Notes under the pieces: generated by a model
What the model saw: only the letters and a program-made list of their open reading frames with translations
What the model was told of the DNA's origin: nothing
The model's database searches: none
Shown: piece after piece, positions 1-9,563 of the stretch
Layout of the letters: each line of letters opens with the position of its first letter
Position numbering within the stretch: the stretch's first letter is position 1
Made by a program: the position numbers and the translations under genes
Source: Streptomyces sp. NBC_01381
Lineage (GTDB): Bacteria; Actinomycetota; Actinomycetes; Streptomycetales; Streptomycetaceae
DNA length: 64,000 nt
Reading direction: 5' to 3'
NCBI RefSeq assembly: GCF_026340305.1
Contig: NZ_JAPEPI010000002.1
Coordinates: 62,001 to 126,000 of the forward strand

Positions 1-2
1 CC

Positions 3-731
3 CTGGGGCGCGTACTGCTCCTGCTCATCCTCGTCGGCCTCGTCGCGGCAGTCGCGTACGCGATGGTCTTCATGCCGAAGTCGGGGGAGAGGGAAGGCGG
101 CGACAGCGGGCGGGCCGGTTCCGCGGGGGACGTCGGGAGCAGTCAGGCGCCGACCCCTGACAGCAGTTCCAGTGCGCGGCCGGGCCAGGACGGAAAGCCG
201 GACAACTCCGGTGAGCCGAGCGACAAGCCGGAGAAGAGCCCGAGTTCGGAGCAGCCGCAGACCAGCGGGCCCGAAGTGCCGCAGGGCTTCACGCTCCGCA
301 AGGACGCCGAGGGCTTCCGGGTGGCCGTCGCCAGCGGCTGGGACCGGCAGCCCAAGAACGGGCGCGGGCAGGTCCTTTACACCCACGGCGACTTCCAGCT
401 GATCGTCGTGCCGGGGCGGGACGGCACGGACGAGTACGGCAGCGATCCCATGAAGTACCAGCGGGAGCACGAGCGGGAGCTGCAGCCGTTCCGCGACTCG
501 ACGTGGGCCACGTCCAGCGGGATGCGCACCGTGGACGTGGGCGGGCGGACCATGGCCGAGGGGCAGTTCACCTGGCAGGACGCGGAGGGACGCGAGATCT
601 TCGTACGCAATCTCGCGATGCCCGTCGGCGGGAAGTACCACGTCGTGCAGCTCCGGGGTCCTGAGGCCGAGCGGGACGAGGTGACGCGGCTCTTCGAGCA
701 GGCGTCGGCGACGTATCAGGTCGCCGACTGA
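3..731 (+). CDS. Partial membrane Ser/Thr kinase: TM segment and extracellular sensor domain
   Basis: The reading frame is open from the window edge, so the N-terminus lies upstream. The visible 242 residues begin with one hydrophobic segment (LLLLILVGLVAAVAYA). A Ser/Pro/Glu-rich linker of about 70 residues follows, then a folded domain of about 150 residues starting near GFTLRKDAEGFRVAVASGW. That domain resembles the C-terminal extracellular parts of the four downstream kinases in its opening GF-beta-strand, a central aromatic FTWQD strand and its final helix. I therefore infer a fifth member of the tandem kinase array, with the cytoplasmic kinase domain outside the window. The kinase identity is inferred from context; only the membrane and sensor parts are seen. 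Confidence 0.75.
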   Translation: MGRVLLLLILVGLVAAVAYAMVFMPKSGEREGGDSGRAGSAGDVGSSQAPTPDSSSSARPGQDGKPDNSGEPSDKPEKSPSSEQPQTSGPEVPQGFTLRKDAEGFRVAVASGWDRQPKNGRGQVLYTHGDFQLIVVPGRDGTDEYGSDPMKYQREHERELQPFRDSTWATSSGMRTVDVGGRTMAEGQFTWQDAEGREIFVRNLAMPVGGKYHVVQLRGPEAERDEVTRLFEQASATYQVAD

Positions 732-911
732 CCTTCCAGGCGCGGAAGTTGACCGTTCGTGACCAGTGCTTTCGGGCGTCCGGCCGACGCGCAAGGCGGC
801 GCGCCCACAGTGCGTGAAGCGTCACAGTGCGATCTCCGTGCACCCCCGAAGGTTCCCTGTACGCTGCCCCCTCCCTAATCTTGGCCCTGTCAAGAACAAT
901 GATGGGGAATC

Positions 912-2543
912 GTGAATCAGATGCAGGGCCTGCTCCTCGCGGGCCGCTACCGGCTCGGTGAGTCCATCGGGCACGGTGGCATGGGGCGGGTGTGGCGCGC
1001 GCGGGACGAGGTCCTGCACCGGGCCGTCGCCGTCAAGGAGCTGACGGCCGCGCAGTGGGTGCAGGAGGCCGACCGCGCGGTGCTCTTCGCGCGCACCCAG
1101 ACGGAGGCCCGTGCCGCGGCCCGCATCAACCACCCTGCCGTCGTCACCGTCCACGACGTCATCGAGTACGACGACCGGCCCTGGATCGTGATGGAGCTGG
1201 TCGACGGCTGTTCGCTGGCGGACGCCGTGAAGGACCAGGGCCGCGTCGACCCGGTCGAGGCCGCCCGCATCGGCCTGTGGACCCTGAAGGCGCTGCGTGC
1301 CGCGCACGCTGCCGGAGTCCTGCACCGTGACGTCAAGCCCGGCAACGTACTGCTGGCGGACGACGGCCGCATCCTGCTCACCGACTTCGGGATCGCCGCG
1401 ATCGAGGGCGACACGACGATCACGCGGACCGGCGAGGTCGTCGGCTCCGTCGACTATCTGGCGCCAGAGCGGGTCAGTGGCGCCAACCCCGGGCCCGCGT
1501 CCGACCTGTGGGCGCTCGGCGCCACGCTCTACACGGCGGTCGAGGGCAAATCCCCCTTCCGGCGCACGTCGCCGCTCGGCACGATGCAGGCCGTGGTCGG
1601 CGAAGAGCCCGCGCCGCCCGAGTACGCGGGGGCGCTCGCGCCCGTCATCGGCGCGCTGCTGAGCAAGGACCCGGAGGACCGGCCCACCGCCGAGGAGGCC
1701 GAGCTGATGCTCGCCGAGGCGGCGGAGGGGCGGCGGCCGAGCCGGGCACAGGCGTACGTTCCGACGCAGGTGCATGTGACCGGGCAGCAGCCCGTGCCGC
1801 AGCCCGTGCCGCAGGCCGCACACTCGGCAGAGCCGGGGACGGCCGTCCAAGGCGCGACGGGAACAGCCGCCCATGGCCATGGCTCCGGCACCTTCGTCCA
1901 CGACGGTCACTCCAACCACCCCCCGAAGCGCCGCAAGTGGCCCGTGATCGTCTCCGTGGTCGCGGCCGCCGTACTGCTCGGTGGCGGCGGGGCCGCCCTG
2001 TCCCTGTACCTCGGGGACGGCAAGCACGAGACCAGTACGCAGGGGGCGGGGGACGGGGATCCCGGTAAGGCCGTCGGCGGCATCCCCGCCGACTGGCCGC
2101 GGGTCAAGGACCCCGAGGGCTTCAGCCTCAGGCTGCCCAAGAACTGGGTGCGCGAGATGGACGGCAACCAGATCGACTACACCCCGGACCACGGACGCCA
2201 TTTCGTACGCATCAGTGTCGACCCCAAGACGGCGTGGGAGAGCCCCTATCTGCACCAGCTCGACCTGGAGAAGAGCCTGAGGCCCAAGCTGCCCGCCTAC
2301 AAGCGGCTGCAGCTGGACTCGAACACCTTCCGCGACCGGGCCGGCGCCCTCTGGGAGTTCAGCTGGACGGCGGGTGCGAACGACACGACGGCGGGAAAGC
2401 GCCGCGCCATCTCGCAGTCGTATCTCAGCCGCAACGGCATCGAGTACGTGATCTACATGTCCTCCCCTGCCAAGGACTGGGACACCGCACGGCAGCAGTT
2501 CGACGCGATCCTCCGGAGCTTTGGCGAGAAGCCGGTCAACTAG
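912..2543 (+). CDS. Transmembrane Ser/Thr protein kinase (PknB/Pka type), array member 2
   Basis: 543-residue Hanks-type kinase that should phosphorylate Ser/Thr on cytoplasmic targets and itself. The glycine loop is GHGGMGRVW (residues 20-28), the ATP lysine is K42, the catalytic loop HRDVKPGN has D140, and the metal-binding DFG is at D158. A Pro/Gln/His-rich juxtamembrane linker precedes one TM helix near residues 344-366. The extracellular domain of about 170 residues has no PASTA repeats and carries a WEFSW strand. The start is GTG after GGGGAATC; upstream in-frame starts would add nothing conserved. It is followed within 100 bases by the next kinase. Kinases of this local cluster in S. 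coelicolor are linked to spore-wall synthesis; whether that applies here is inference. Confidence 0.93.
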   Translation: MNQMQGLLLAGRYRLGESIGHGGMGRVWRARDEVLHRAVAVKELTAAQWVQEADRAVLFARTQTEARAAARINHPAVVTVHDVIEYDDRPWIVMELVDGCSLADAVKDQGRVDPVEAARIGLWTLKALRAAHAAGVLHRDVKPGNVLLADDGRILLTDFGIAAIEGDTTITRTGEVVGSVDYLAPERVSGANPGPASDLWALGATLYTAVEGKSPFRRTSPLGTMQAVVGEEPAPPEYAGALAPVIGALLSKDPEDRPTAEEAELMLAEAAEGRRPSRAQAYVPTQVHVTGQQPVPQPVPQAAHSAEPGTAVQGATGTAAHGHGSGTFVHDGHSNHPPKRRKWPVIVSVVAAAVLLGGGGAALSLYLGDGKHETSTQGAGDGDPGKAVGGIPADWPRVKDPEGFSLRLPKNWVREMDGNQIDYTPDHGRHFVRISVDPKTAWESPYLHQLDLEKSLRPKLPAYKRLQLDSNTFRDRAGALWEFSWTAGANDTTAGKRRAISQSYLSRNGIEYVIYMSSPAKDWDTARQQFDAILRSFGEKPVN

Positions 2544-2636
2544 GCGCGCACGAGGCGGGCGGTGCGAGCGGCCGGAACCAGTCCGCCGCCCGGGCCCACA
2601 GGGTCCGGGCCCGCACAGGTGGGGCATGATGGCCGC

Positions 2637-4262
2637 ATGGGGAGCGTGGGGGACAACGCCCGGGTCATAGCTGGCCGTTACCGCTTGGAGGCGCGGCTCG
2701 GCCGGGGCGGCATGGGCGTGGTCTGGCGGGCCACCGACCAGTTCCTCGGGCGCAGGGTCGCCGTCAAGGAAGTCGAGCTCGACGACACGCTCTCCGATGC
2801 CGAGGCGCTGCTGCAGCGGGAACGCACCCTGCGCGAGGCGCGGGCGGCCGCGCAGCTCAGGCATCCGCACATCATCGTCGTACACGACGTGGTGGTGCAG
2901 GACGAACACCCCTACATCGTCATGGAGTTGATCGAGGGTGGTTCGCTCGCGGGGCGGATCGCGCGGCAAGGACCGATGGACGCGCGCACGGTCGCCCGGA
3001 TGGCCATCGATCTGCTCGGCGCGCTGCGCGTCGCGCACGCCGCGGGGGTCCTGCACCGCGACATCAAGCCCGCGAACGTGCTCCTGGAGGAGGCGACCGG
3101 CCGCGTCGTCCTCACCGACTTCGGGATCGCGCAGGTCAGCGGGGCGACGACGCTCACCGAGACCGGGTCGTTCGTGGGCTCGCCCGAATACACCGCGCCC
3201 GAGCGGATGTCGGGCGAGACCACCGGGCCCGCATCCGACCTCTGGTCGCTGGGAGCGCTCCTCGTCGCCGCGCTGACCGGAGAGTCGCCCTTCCGCAGGG
3301 ACTCGATCGGCGGTGTCCTGCACGCCGTCGTCTTCGACGAGATACGCCCGCCGCCCGCCGCCGCGCCGCTGCTGCCCGTCGTGCTCGGCCTCCTGGAGCG
3401 CGATCAGCGGCGGCGGTTCGACGTGGCGGAGGCGGAGCGGCTGCTTCGGCTGTACGTCGAGACGGGGCGGATGCCCTCGACGGCGGCGGGCCGGGCGGGC
3501 GGTCAGCCGTCGGCGCTGCCGGACGGCTACACGCCCACCCAGCGCGACCTGCCGGTCCGTCCGGCGGCGGGGCCTGCCGCGCCCTTCCGGGGGCGGCGCC
3601 GCGTGCTCCTCATCGCCGCCGCGCTGGTGGCCGCGGTGGCCGGGGCCGGGGTGTCGGCCGCCGCGCTCCTGATGGGCGGGGGCGGCGACGGTGGCGGTGG
3701 TACGCCGACGAGCTCGGCGCCGAGTGCGCCGCAGACCACGGGGACGGCGACGGGCAGCCCTTCGCCCACCCCCACGGTGACGGTCACCCGCGGCAACACC
3801 GCGACGCCGTCCACGCCCGCGGCCCCCGACGGCTACCGCATCGCGAAGGACCGCAGGGGCTTCACGCTCGCCGTGCCGGAAGGTTTCGCCCGCGAGGTCG
3901 ACGGGCCCCGCACCTTCTACAAGTCCCCCGGCGGCACCTTCCGCATCGGCATCAAGGAGTCCGCCCCCGACCCCGGCGGCCCGCTGGCCGTGCAGCGCCG
4001 CTCCGACGCCAAGGGCCCCGAGAACAACCCCGGTTACCGCGACGCCGAGATCACGCAGACCACGCACAACGGCAGGCCGGCCGCCCTGTGGCAGTTCACC
4101 TGGGACGGCTTCAGCGCGGCGGAGGGCGCCCGGCACACGTACGACCTGTGCTGGGAGGAGGGCGGCCGGATGTACGACGTGTGGGTCTCGGCGCCGGTCG
4201 GCAAGGCCGAGGAGAGCAGGCGCTATTTCGACACGGCGGTGGACACGTTCATGAGCCGCTGA
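2637..4262 (+). CDS. Transmembrane Ser/Thr protein kinase, array member 3
   Basis: 541 residues from the ATG at 2637, chosen because the kinase fold begins 12 residues later. A longer frame upstream adds only Pro/Gly-rich sequence. The glycine loop is GRGGMGVVW, the ATP lysine K44, the catalytic loop HRDIKPAN with D142, and DFG at D161. The TM helix is near residues 321-345, followed by a Gly/Thr/Ser/Pro linker and an extracellular domain that opens GYRIAKDRRGFTLAVPEGF and contains ALWQFTWDGF. It is close kin to the flanking kinases and probably co-transcribed with them. The sensor ligand is unknown; the absence of PASTA repeats argues against direct muropeptide binding of the PknB kind. Confidence 0.92.
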   Translation: MGSVGDNARVIAGRYRLEARLGRGGMGVVWRATDQFLGRRVAVKEVELDDTLSDAEALLQRERTLREARAAAQLRHPHIIVVHDVVVQDEHPYIVMELIEGGSLAGRIARQGPMDARTVARMAIDLLGALRVAHAAGVLHRDIKPANVLLEEATGRVVLTDFGIAQVSGATTLTETGSFVGSPEYTAPERMSGETTGPASDLWSLGALLVAALTGESPFRRDSIGGVLHAVVFDEIRPPPAAAPLLPVVLGLLERDQRRRFDVAEAERLLRLYVETGRMPSTAAGRAGGQPSALPDGYTPTQRDLPVRPAAGPAAPFRGRRRVLLIAAALVAAVAGAGVSAAALLMGGGGDGGGGTPTSSAPSAPQTTGTATGSPSPTPTVTVTRGNTATPSTPAAPDGYRIAKDRRGFTLAVPEGFAREVDGPRTFYKSPGGTFRIGIKESAPDPGGPLAVQRRSDAKGPENNPGYRDAEITQTTHNGRPAALWQFTWDGFSAAEGARHTYDLCWEEGGRMYDVWVSAPVGKAEESRRYFDTAVDTFMSR

Positions 4263-4366
4263 CGCCCCGACGGGTTCCCGGTGGACTTCTGTGCGAAGCA
4301 TCACCACGGTCACAAGTCAGTGACCCGAGTGGAACCGGAGGCCATCGGCAGGGTACTGATGTGTGC

Positions 4367-6073
4367 ATGAGTAACGACGGGGGAGCCTCCTACGGCCCGT
4401 ATGAACCCACCAGTTTCGGACTGCAGCCGCCGCAGTCCGGCGTCCCCGGACAAGGGGGACAAGGTGGGCAGTACGGCGGGCAGCACGGCGGGCAGCACGG
4501 TCCCGCCGCGCCGACGCCGCCCCCGTCGCCGTACGCCCAGCCCACCCAGGTGGTGCCGAACCAGCCCTCGGAGCCCGACCCGGGCGCGGGGCGCGTGATC
4601 GCGGGCCGCTACCGCCTCCTTTCGAAGCTCGGCCACGGCGGCATGGGCACGGTCTGGCGCGCGAAGGACGAGACGGTGGACCGCGAGGTCGCGGTCAAGG
4701 AACCCCGCATCCCCGACCACCTGCCGGAGCGGGAGCGCGCCAACGCCTTCGAGCGGATGCGCCGCGAGGCGCGCGCCGCGGCCCGCCTCGACCACCCGGC
4801 CGTGGTCAACGTCCATGACGTGGCCGTGGAGGACGGCCAGCCGTGGATCGTCATGGAGCTGGTCCAGGGCCGCTCGCTCGGCGCCGCGCTCCAGGAGGGC
4901 ACCCTGGGGGCCGGCGAGGCCGCCCGCGTCGGCCTGGAGGTGCTCAACGCCCTTGACGCCGCCCACCAGGCGGGCATCCTGCACCGCGACGTGAAGCCGG
5001 ACAACGTGATGCTCGGCTCGCACGGCCGTGTCGTCCTCACCGACTTCGGCATCGCGCAGATCGAGGGCGAGACGAACCTGACGGACACCGGCGGCTTTGT
5101 CGGCTCTCCCGAATTCATCGCCCCGGAACGGGTGTTGGGCCAGCGCCCCGGCCCGGCCTCCGACCTCTGGTCCCTCGGCGTGGTCCTGTACGCCGCGACG
5201 GAGGGCGTCTCGCCGTTCCGCCGCAACAACACCCCCGCGACCCTCCAGTCCGTCCTGAACGCGACACCGGCGGCCCCCGCCTCAGCCACGGGCCCCCTGG
5301 CGGACGCGATCAACCGCCTCCTGACCAAGGAGCCGGCCCAGCGCCCGAACGCGGGGCAGATCCGCACGCTCCTGGAGGAGTCGGTGCGGCCGCCGCAGGT
5401 GGCGCCGACGCGGGTGGTGCAGGTCGGTGGTGGTTCCGGTGGAAGCAAGGGCGTCACGATCGGGCGCAAGGGTCTGATCGGCATCGGCGCCGTGGTGGTC
5501 GCGGCCGTGGTCGCCGGCGTACTCGTGGTCATGAACCCGTTCGCGGCGGATGCCGCGGACGACTGGAAGAAGCACGAGGAGAAGGCGCTGGGCGCGACGG
5601 TGGCGGCGCCCCCGGACTATGTGAAGTCCGTGCCGGACGGCATCGACAAGACGGAGCACTGGGTCACCTACTCCGACCCGAGCACCGCCATCTCGATCAC
5701 TCTGCGCCTCGAGAAGAAGTCCGAGGACACCACCGGCGAGATGGCGGGGTCCCCGGCCGCGCAGGCGTACAGCGACGCCGACAAGATCAAGAACGGCGAC
5801 GAGAGCTACATGGCCGAGGAGCCCGCTCCCCGGAGCAAGACTGAGAAGACCTCGTACGAGGGCCGGGAGTCCGCCGAGAACTCGGTCACCTACGTCGATG
5901 AATCAGACTCGGAGACGAAGAAGCCGCGCGAGGCCAAGGTCTTCTACTACAAGTCCAAGTCCGGCGACATGTACAAGCTCTGGGTCGACTACCCGGGCAA
6001 GGGCGACTTCGTTGAGCGCGGTCGCGAGGTCGCCAAGACCGCCATCGCGAACCTGAAGATCGCGAAGCCCTGA
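4367..6073 (+). CDS. Transmembrane Ser/Thr protein kinase with Gln/Gly-rich N-terminal extension, array member 4
   Basis: 568 residues from ATG 4367 (a GTG at 4361 is an in-frame alternative). Unlike its neighbours it has a 74-residue N-terminal extension rich in Gly, Gln, His and Pro (GGQYGGQHGGQHG) before the kinase fold. Kinase landmarks are GHGGMGTVW, VAVKEP, HRDVKPDN (H206) and DFG (D226). The TM helix is near 368-390. The extracellular region of about 175 residues is Lys/Glu-rich and more diverged than in array members 2 and 3, which suggests a different ligand. The next kinase starts 7 bases after the stop, so the two are almost certainly one transcript. Confidence 0.92.
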   Translation: MSNDGGASYGPYEPTSFGLQPPQSGVPGQGGQGGQYGGQHGGQHGPAAPTPPPSPYAQPTQVVPNQPSEPDPGAGRVIAGRYRLLSKLGHGGMGTVWRAKDETVDREVAVKEPRIPDHLPERERANAFERMRREARAAARLDHPAVVNVHDVAVEDGQPWIVMELVQGRSLGAALQEGTLGAGEAARVGLEVLNALDAAHQAGILHRDVKPDNVMLGSHGRVVLTDFGIAQIEGETNLTDTGGFVGSPEFIAPERVLGQRPGPASDLWSLGVVLYAATEGVSPFRRNNTPATLQSVLNATPAAPASATGPLADAINRLLTKEPAQRPNAGQIRTLLEESVRPPQVAPTRVVQVGGGSGGSKGVTIGRKGLIGIGAVVVAAVVAGVLVVMNPFAADAADDWKKHEEKALGATVAAPPDYVKSVPDGIDKTEHWVTYSDPSTAISITLRLEKKSEDTTGEMAGSPAAQAYSDADKIKNGDESYMAEEPAPRSKTEKTSYEGRESAENSVTYVDESDSETKKPREAKVFYYKSKSGDMYKLWVDYPGKGDFVERGREVAKTAIANLKIAKP

Positions 6074-6079
6074 CCCGGC

Positions 6080-7780
6080 ATGGCCGATGACGGGGGACGT
6101 CTGATCGGCGGCCGCTACCGCCTCGCGGAACGCATCGGCTCCGGCGGCATGGGCACCGTATGGCGTGCCGTCGACGAGCTGGTCGGGCGGGACGTCGCGG
6201 TCAAGCAGCCCCGGCTGCCGGGGGATCCGCACGACGCGGCGCAGCGGCGCATGTACGCCCGGCTGCAGCGGGAGGCGCGGGCTGCCGCGCAGGTGGAGCA
6301 TCCGGCGGCGGTGGCGATCCACGACGTGGTCGTGGAGGACGAACTGCCGTGGATCGTCATGGAGTTGATCCGCGGCGATTCGCTGCACGAGCTGCTCAAG
6401 CGGGGCGCGCTGCCGCCCGCCGAGTCCGCGCGGATCGGCCTCGCGGTGGTGGGCGCATTGGCCGCCGCGCACGCCAGGGGCATCGTGCACCGTGACGTGA
6501 AGCCCGCGAACGTACTCATCGGGCCGCATGGCCGTGTCGTCCTCACCGACTTCGGGATCGCGCACATCCAGGGCGAGGAGTCGCTCACGGTCAGCGGCGA
6601 GTTCGTCGGCTCGCTCGAATTCATCGCGCCCGAGCGGATGTCGGGCAGCACGGCAGGCCCCGAGTCCGACCTGTGGTCCCTTGGCGTGCTGCTCTACGCG
6701 GCCGTGGAGGGCTGGTCCCCTTTCCGGCGTACGACGTTGGAGTCCACCCTGGCCGCCGTGCTCTCCGCGGAGGTGCCGCCGCCGGTCAGGGCGGGTGAAC
6801 TGGGCCCGCTGATCGAGCGGTTGCTGTCCAGGAACCCCGCGCTGCGGCCCGCCGCGTCCGAGGTCGCGCTCGCCCTGGAGGCGGCGTCGGAGGGCCGGCC
6901 GCTGCCGGAGCCCTTCGGCGGCGAGGTGGCCCAGGACCCTTCGGGGTTGCGGGAGTTGTCGGACGACGTGGGGACGGTGCGCCTCACGCCCGCTCCACGG
7001 CCCGCACCGGACGTGGACGCGGACGCGGACGCGGATGCAGATGCGGACGCGGGCGAGACCGCCTCCGCCGAGCCGCCCGCCAAGCGGCCCGCCCGCGCCA
7101 CCGGGCGCCTGATCGCCGCCGCTCTCCTGGGCGTCGTACTGGTCGGTGGTGGCGTCTGGCTCGGCACCTCACTGGGCGACGGCGGTGATGCCAAGGTGGA
7201 GGCGGGCACAGGCAAGAAGGACGGCAGCGAGAAGCCGGACGACGACAAGAAGGAGAAAGGCGAGGCGAGCCCCTCGGGCGGCGGCGACTGGACCGTCCAC
7301 AAGGAGCCCAAGGTCGACGCCGAGATCTCCGTCCCCGCCACGTACACCGAGATCATCCGCGACCCGGCCAACCCCATCGTCGAGTACTCCGAGCCCGACG
7401 GCGCGGTCTCGCTGCGCATCACCAAGCCCGCGACCGCCGCCTCCCCGGCCATGACCTGGGCGAACGCCGAGGCCAAGGAGTTCGAGGGCGCCCCCTACGA
7501 AGAAGTGAACACCGAGACCACCCCGACCAGCTTCCATGGCCAGGACGCGGCCCTGCTCGACGCCACGTACACGGAGAGCGCGGAGGAGGACCTGGTCGAG
7601 CCGGTCGTCACCCGCGAGCTGCACCTCCTGATCGTCACGGACGCCGGGGAGCACTACGACCTGATGGTGCGGATGCCCAAGGGCGTCAAGACGTACGAGA
7701 AGCAGGGCACCGACCTGTTCAAGGCGGCGCGCGAGCGGCTCGGCGTGGGGAGCCCGCTGGTCGGCGGCTCTCAAGATTGA
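6080..7780 (+). CDS. Transmembrane Ser/Thr protein kinase with (Asp-Ala)n linker, array member 5
   Basis: 566-residue kinase starting 7 bases after the preceding stop. The glycine loop is GSGGMGTVW, the lysine motif VAVKQP, the catalytic loop HRDVKPAN (H137) and DFG at D157. Before the TM helix (about residues 342-364) lies a repeat of Asp-Ala encoded by a 6-base tandem unit near 7011-7052, a likely site of length variation. The extracellular part is acidic and Lys-rich, then folds into the shared sensor-like domain. It is the last gene of the array: a strong palindromic terminator follows within 30 bases. Confidence 0.92.
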   Translation: MADDGGRLIGGRYRLAERIGSGGMGTVWRAVDELVGRDVAVKQPRLPGDPHDAAQRRMYARLQREARAAAQVEHPAAVAIHDVVVEDELPWIVMELIRGDSLHELLKRGALPPAESARIGLAVVGALAAAHARGIVHRDVKPANVLIGPHGRVVLTDFGIAHIQGEESLTVSGEFVGSLEFIAPERMSGSTAGPESDLWSLGVLLYAAVEGWSPFRRTTLESTLAAVLSAEVPPPVRAGELGPLIERLLSRNPALRPAASEVALALEAASEGRPLPEPFGGEVAQDPSGLRELSDDVGTVRLTPAPRPAPDVDADADADADADAGETASAEPPAKRPARATGRLIAAALLGVVLVGGGVWLGTSLGDGGDAKVEAGTGKKDGSEKPDDDKKEKGEASPSGGGDWTVHKEPKVDAEISVPATYTEIIRDPANPIVEYSEPDGAVSLRITKPATAASPAMTWANAEAKEFEGAPYEEVNTETTPTSFHGQDAALLDATYTESAEEDLVEPVVTRELHLLIVTDAGEHYDLMVRMPKGVKTYEKQGTDLFKAARERLGVGSPLVGGSQD

Positions 7781-7805
7781 TGAACGATCTTGATCAACTC
7801 TCGCT

Positions 7806-7826
7806 AAGCCCCTGATCAGGGGCTTT
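7806..7826 (+). terminator. Intrinsic terminator closing the kinase array
   Basis: A perfect 20-base palindrome (AAGCCCCTGA with TCAGGGGCTT) followed by T, 25 bases after the last kinase stop. It separates the kinase transcript from the dehydrogenase gene. Confidence 0.75.
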
Positions 7827-7919
7827 GCCGCCAGCGATCGCTGGCACTGTGTGTGCGCCCGGTGAAAGCTGATTACCGACGGGTACCCAAAACGTTGACC
7901 TGGGCCTACGCTCTGCCCC

Positions 7920-9536
7920 ATGACGGACTCGCAGGCCACCGCAGCGCCCCTCGGAACGAACCCGACAGCCACCGCCCCCGAAGGTGCGCGCACCGTCGCC
8001 GACGTGGTGACGCCCGAGCTGATCGCGCAGCTCACCCGGGACGTCGTCGGTTCGGGGCGGACCGCCAATCACACGCCGTTCACCGGCGAGAAGCTGGCGG
8101 ACCTGCCCGAGTCCACCCCCGAGGACGTCGCCACCGCCTTCGAGCGGGCCCGGGTCGCCCAGGTCGCCTGGGAGCGCACCCCGGTCCGCCGCCGCGCCGC
8201 GGTCCTGCTCCGCTTCCACGACCTGGTGCTTCAGCGCCAGGCCGAGGTCCTCGACCTCATCCAGCTGGAGACCGGCAAGGCCCGGCTGCACGCGCACGAG
8301 GAGCTGCAGGCCGTCGCCGTCGCCGCCCGGCACTACGGCCGCAAGGCCCCCGCGTATCTGAACCCCAAGCGGCACACCGGCGTCGTACCGACCCTCACGA
8401 AGGTCACCGAGAACCGGCAGCCGCGCGGCGTCGTCGGCCAGATCGCGCCGTGGAACTACCCCTTCGAGCTGTCCATCGGCGACGCGCTCCCGGCCCTGGT
8501 CGCGGGCAACGCGCTGGTGATGAAGCCCGACACGGAGACCTGCCTGACCGCTCTGTGGGCCCGTGACCTGATCATCGAGGCCGGGCTGCCCGCCGAGGTC
8601 TTCCAGGTCGTCATAGGTGAGGGACCGGTCGTCGGACCCGAGATCGTCAAGCACGCCGACTACGTGTCGTTCACCGGCTCCACCCGCACCGGCCGCGAGG
8701 TCGCCCAGGGTGCCGCGGGCCGCCTGGTCGGCGTCTCGCTCGAACTCGGCGGCAAGAACGCCATGCTGGTCCTGCACGACGCCGACGTCGACAAGGCCGC
8801 GGCGGGCGCCGTGCGCGCCTGCTTCTCGTCCGCCGGTCAGCTCTGCATCTCCATCGAGCGGCTGTACGTCCACGAGTCGATCGCGGACGAGTTCGTGGAG
8901 CGCTTCGCCGCGCGGACGAAGGCGATGCGGCTCGGCAAGTCCCTCGCGTACGGCGCCGAGATGGGCTCGCTGGTCGGCGAGCGCCAGCTGGAGACCACCA
9001 AGCGGCACGTCGAGGAGGCGGTCGCCAAGGGCGCCACGCTCGTCGCGGGCGGTGTCGCCCGGCCCGACATCGGCCCCTTCTTCTTCGAGCCGACGATCCT
9101 GGACGGCGTCGAGTCCCCGATGGCGGTCTGCGCCGAGGAGACCTTCGGCCCGGTCGTCTCCATCTACCGCTTCACCGACGAGAACGAGGCGGTCGAGCTC
9201 GCCAACTCCACGTCGTACGGCCTCAATTCCTCGGTCTGGACGAAGGACGGCAGCCGCGGCCGCAAGATCGCCGCCCGTCTGCGTACCGGCACGGTGAACG
9301 TGAACGAGGGCTTCGCGCCCGCCTACGGCAGCGTGCAGTCCCCGATGGGCGGCATGAAGGACTCCGGTCTCGGCCGCCGCCACGGTTCCGAGGGCATCCT
9401 CAAGTACACCGAGGCGCAGACCGTCGCGCACCAGCGTCTGATGCCGCTCGCGCCGTCCTTCGGCATGGACGACGAGAAGTACGCGGCGTTCATGAGCCTG
9501 AGCCTGAAGGTCATGAAGTCGCTGCGGCTTCGCTAG
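7920..9536 (+). CDS. Succinate-semialdehyde dehydrogenase-like NAD(P)+ aldehyde dehydrogenase
   Basis: 538-residue member of the aldehyde dehydrogenase superfamily, closest in look to GabD2-type succinic semialdehyde dehydrogenases that oxidise the aldehyde to succinate. The catalytic cysteine is C309 in SSAGQLCIS and the general base is E275 in LELGGKNA; the cofactor motif region GQIAPWNYPF is intact. The start ATG 7920 lies 7 bases after a TACGCT box, so the mRNA may be leaderless; no clear -35 was found at the usual distance. The GMC oxidoreductase gene begins 27 bases downstream, suggesting a two-gene redox operon. The exact aldehyde substrate is not determined by sequence alone. Confidence 0.88.
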   Translation: MTDSQATAAPLGTNPTATAPEGARTVADVVTPELIAQLTRDVVGSGRTANHTPFTGEKLADLPESTPEDVATAFERARVAQVAWERTPVRRRAAVLLRFHDLVLQRQAEVLDLIQLETGKARLHAHEELQAVAVAARHYGRKAPAYLNPKRHTGVVPTLTKVTENRQPRGVVGQIAPWNYPFELSIGDALPALVAGNALVMKPDTETCLTALWARDLIIEAGLPAEVFQVVIGEGPVVGPEIVKHADYVSFTGSTRTGREVAQGAAGRLVGVSLELGGKNAMLVLHDADVDKAAAGAVRACFSSAGQLCISIERLYVHESIADEFVERFAARTKAMRLGKSLAYGAEMGSLVGERQLETTKRHVEEAVAKGATLVAGGVARPDIGPFFFEPTILDGVESPMAVCAEETFGPVVSIYRFTDENEAVELANSTSYGLNSSVWTKDGSRGRKIAARLRTGTVNVNEGFAPAYGSVQSPMGGMKDSGLGRRHGSEGILKYTEAQTVAHQRLMPLAPSFGMDDEKYAAFMSLSLKVMKSLRLR

Positions 9537-9563
9537 TGCGTTAGTTCTCAACGAGGAGAGTCA

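Noticed and set aside
822..4313. Very long minus-strand open frame (1163 codons) opposite the kinases
   Set aside because: It runs antisense to genes with intact kinase motifs; high GC makes stop-free antisense frames common in Streptomyces. Its product is Arg/Gly/Pro-rich without domains.
7895..7912. TTGACC and TACGCT as a promoter for the aldehyde dehydrogenase
   Set aside because: The boxes are only 6 bases apart; TACGCT may be a real -10, but this -35 assignment is not valid.
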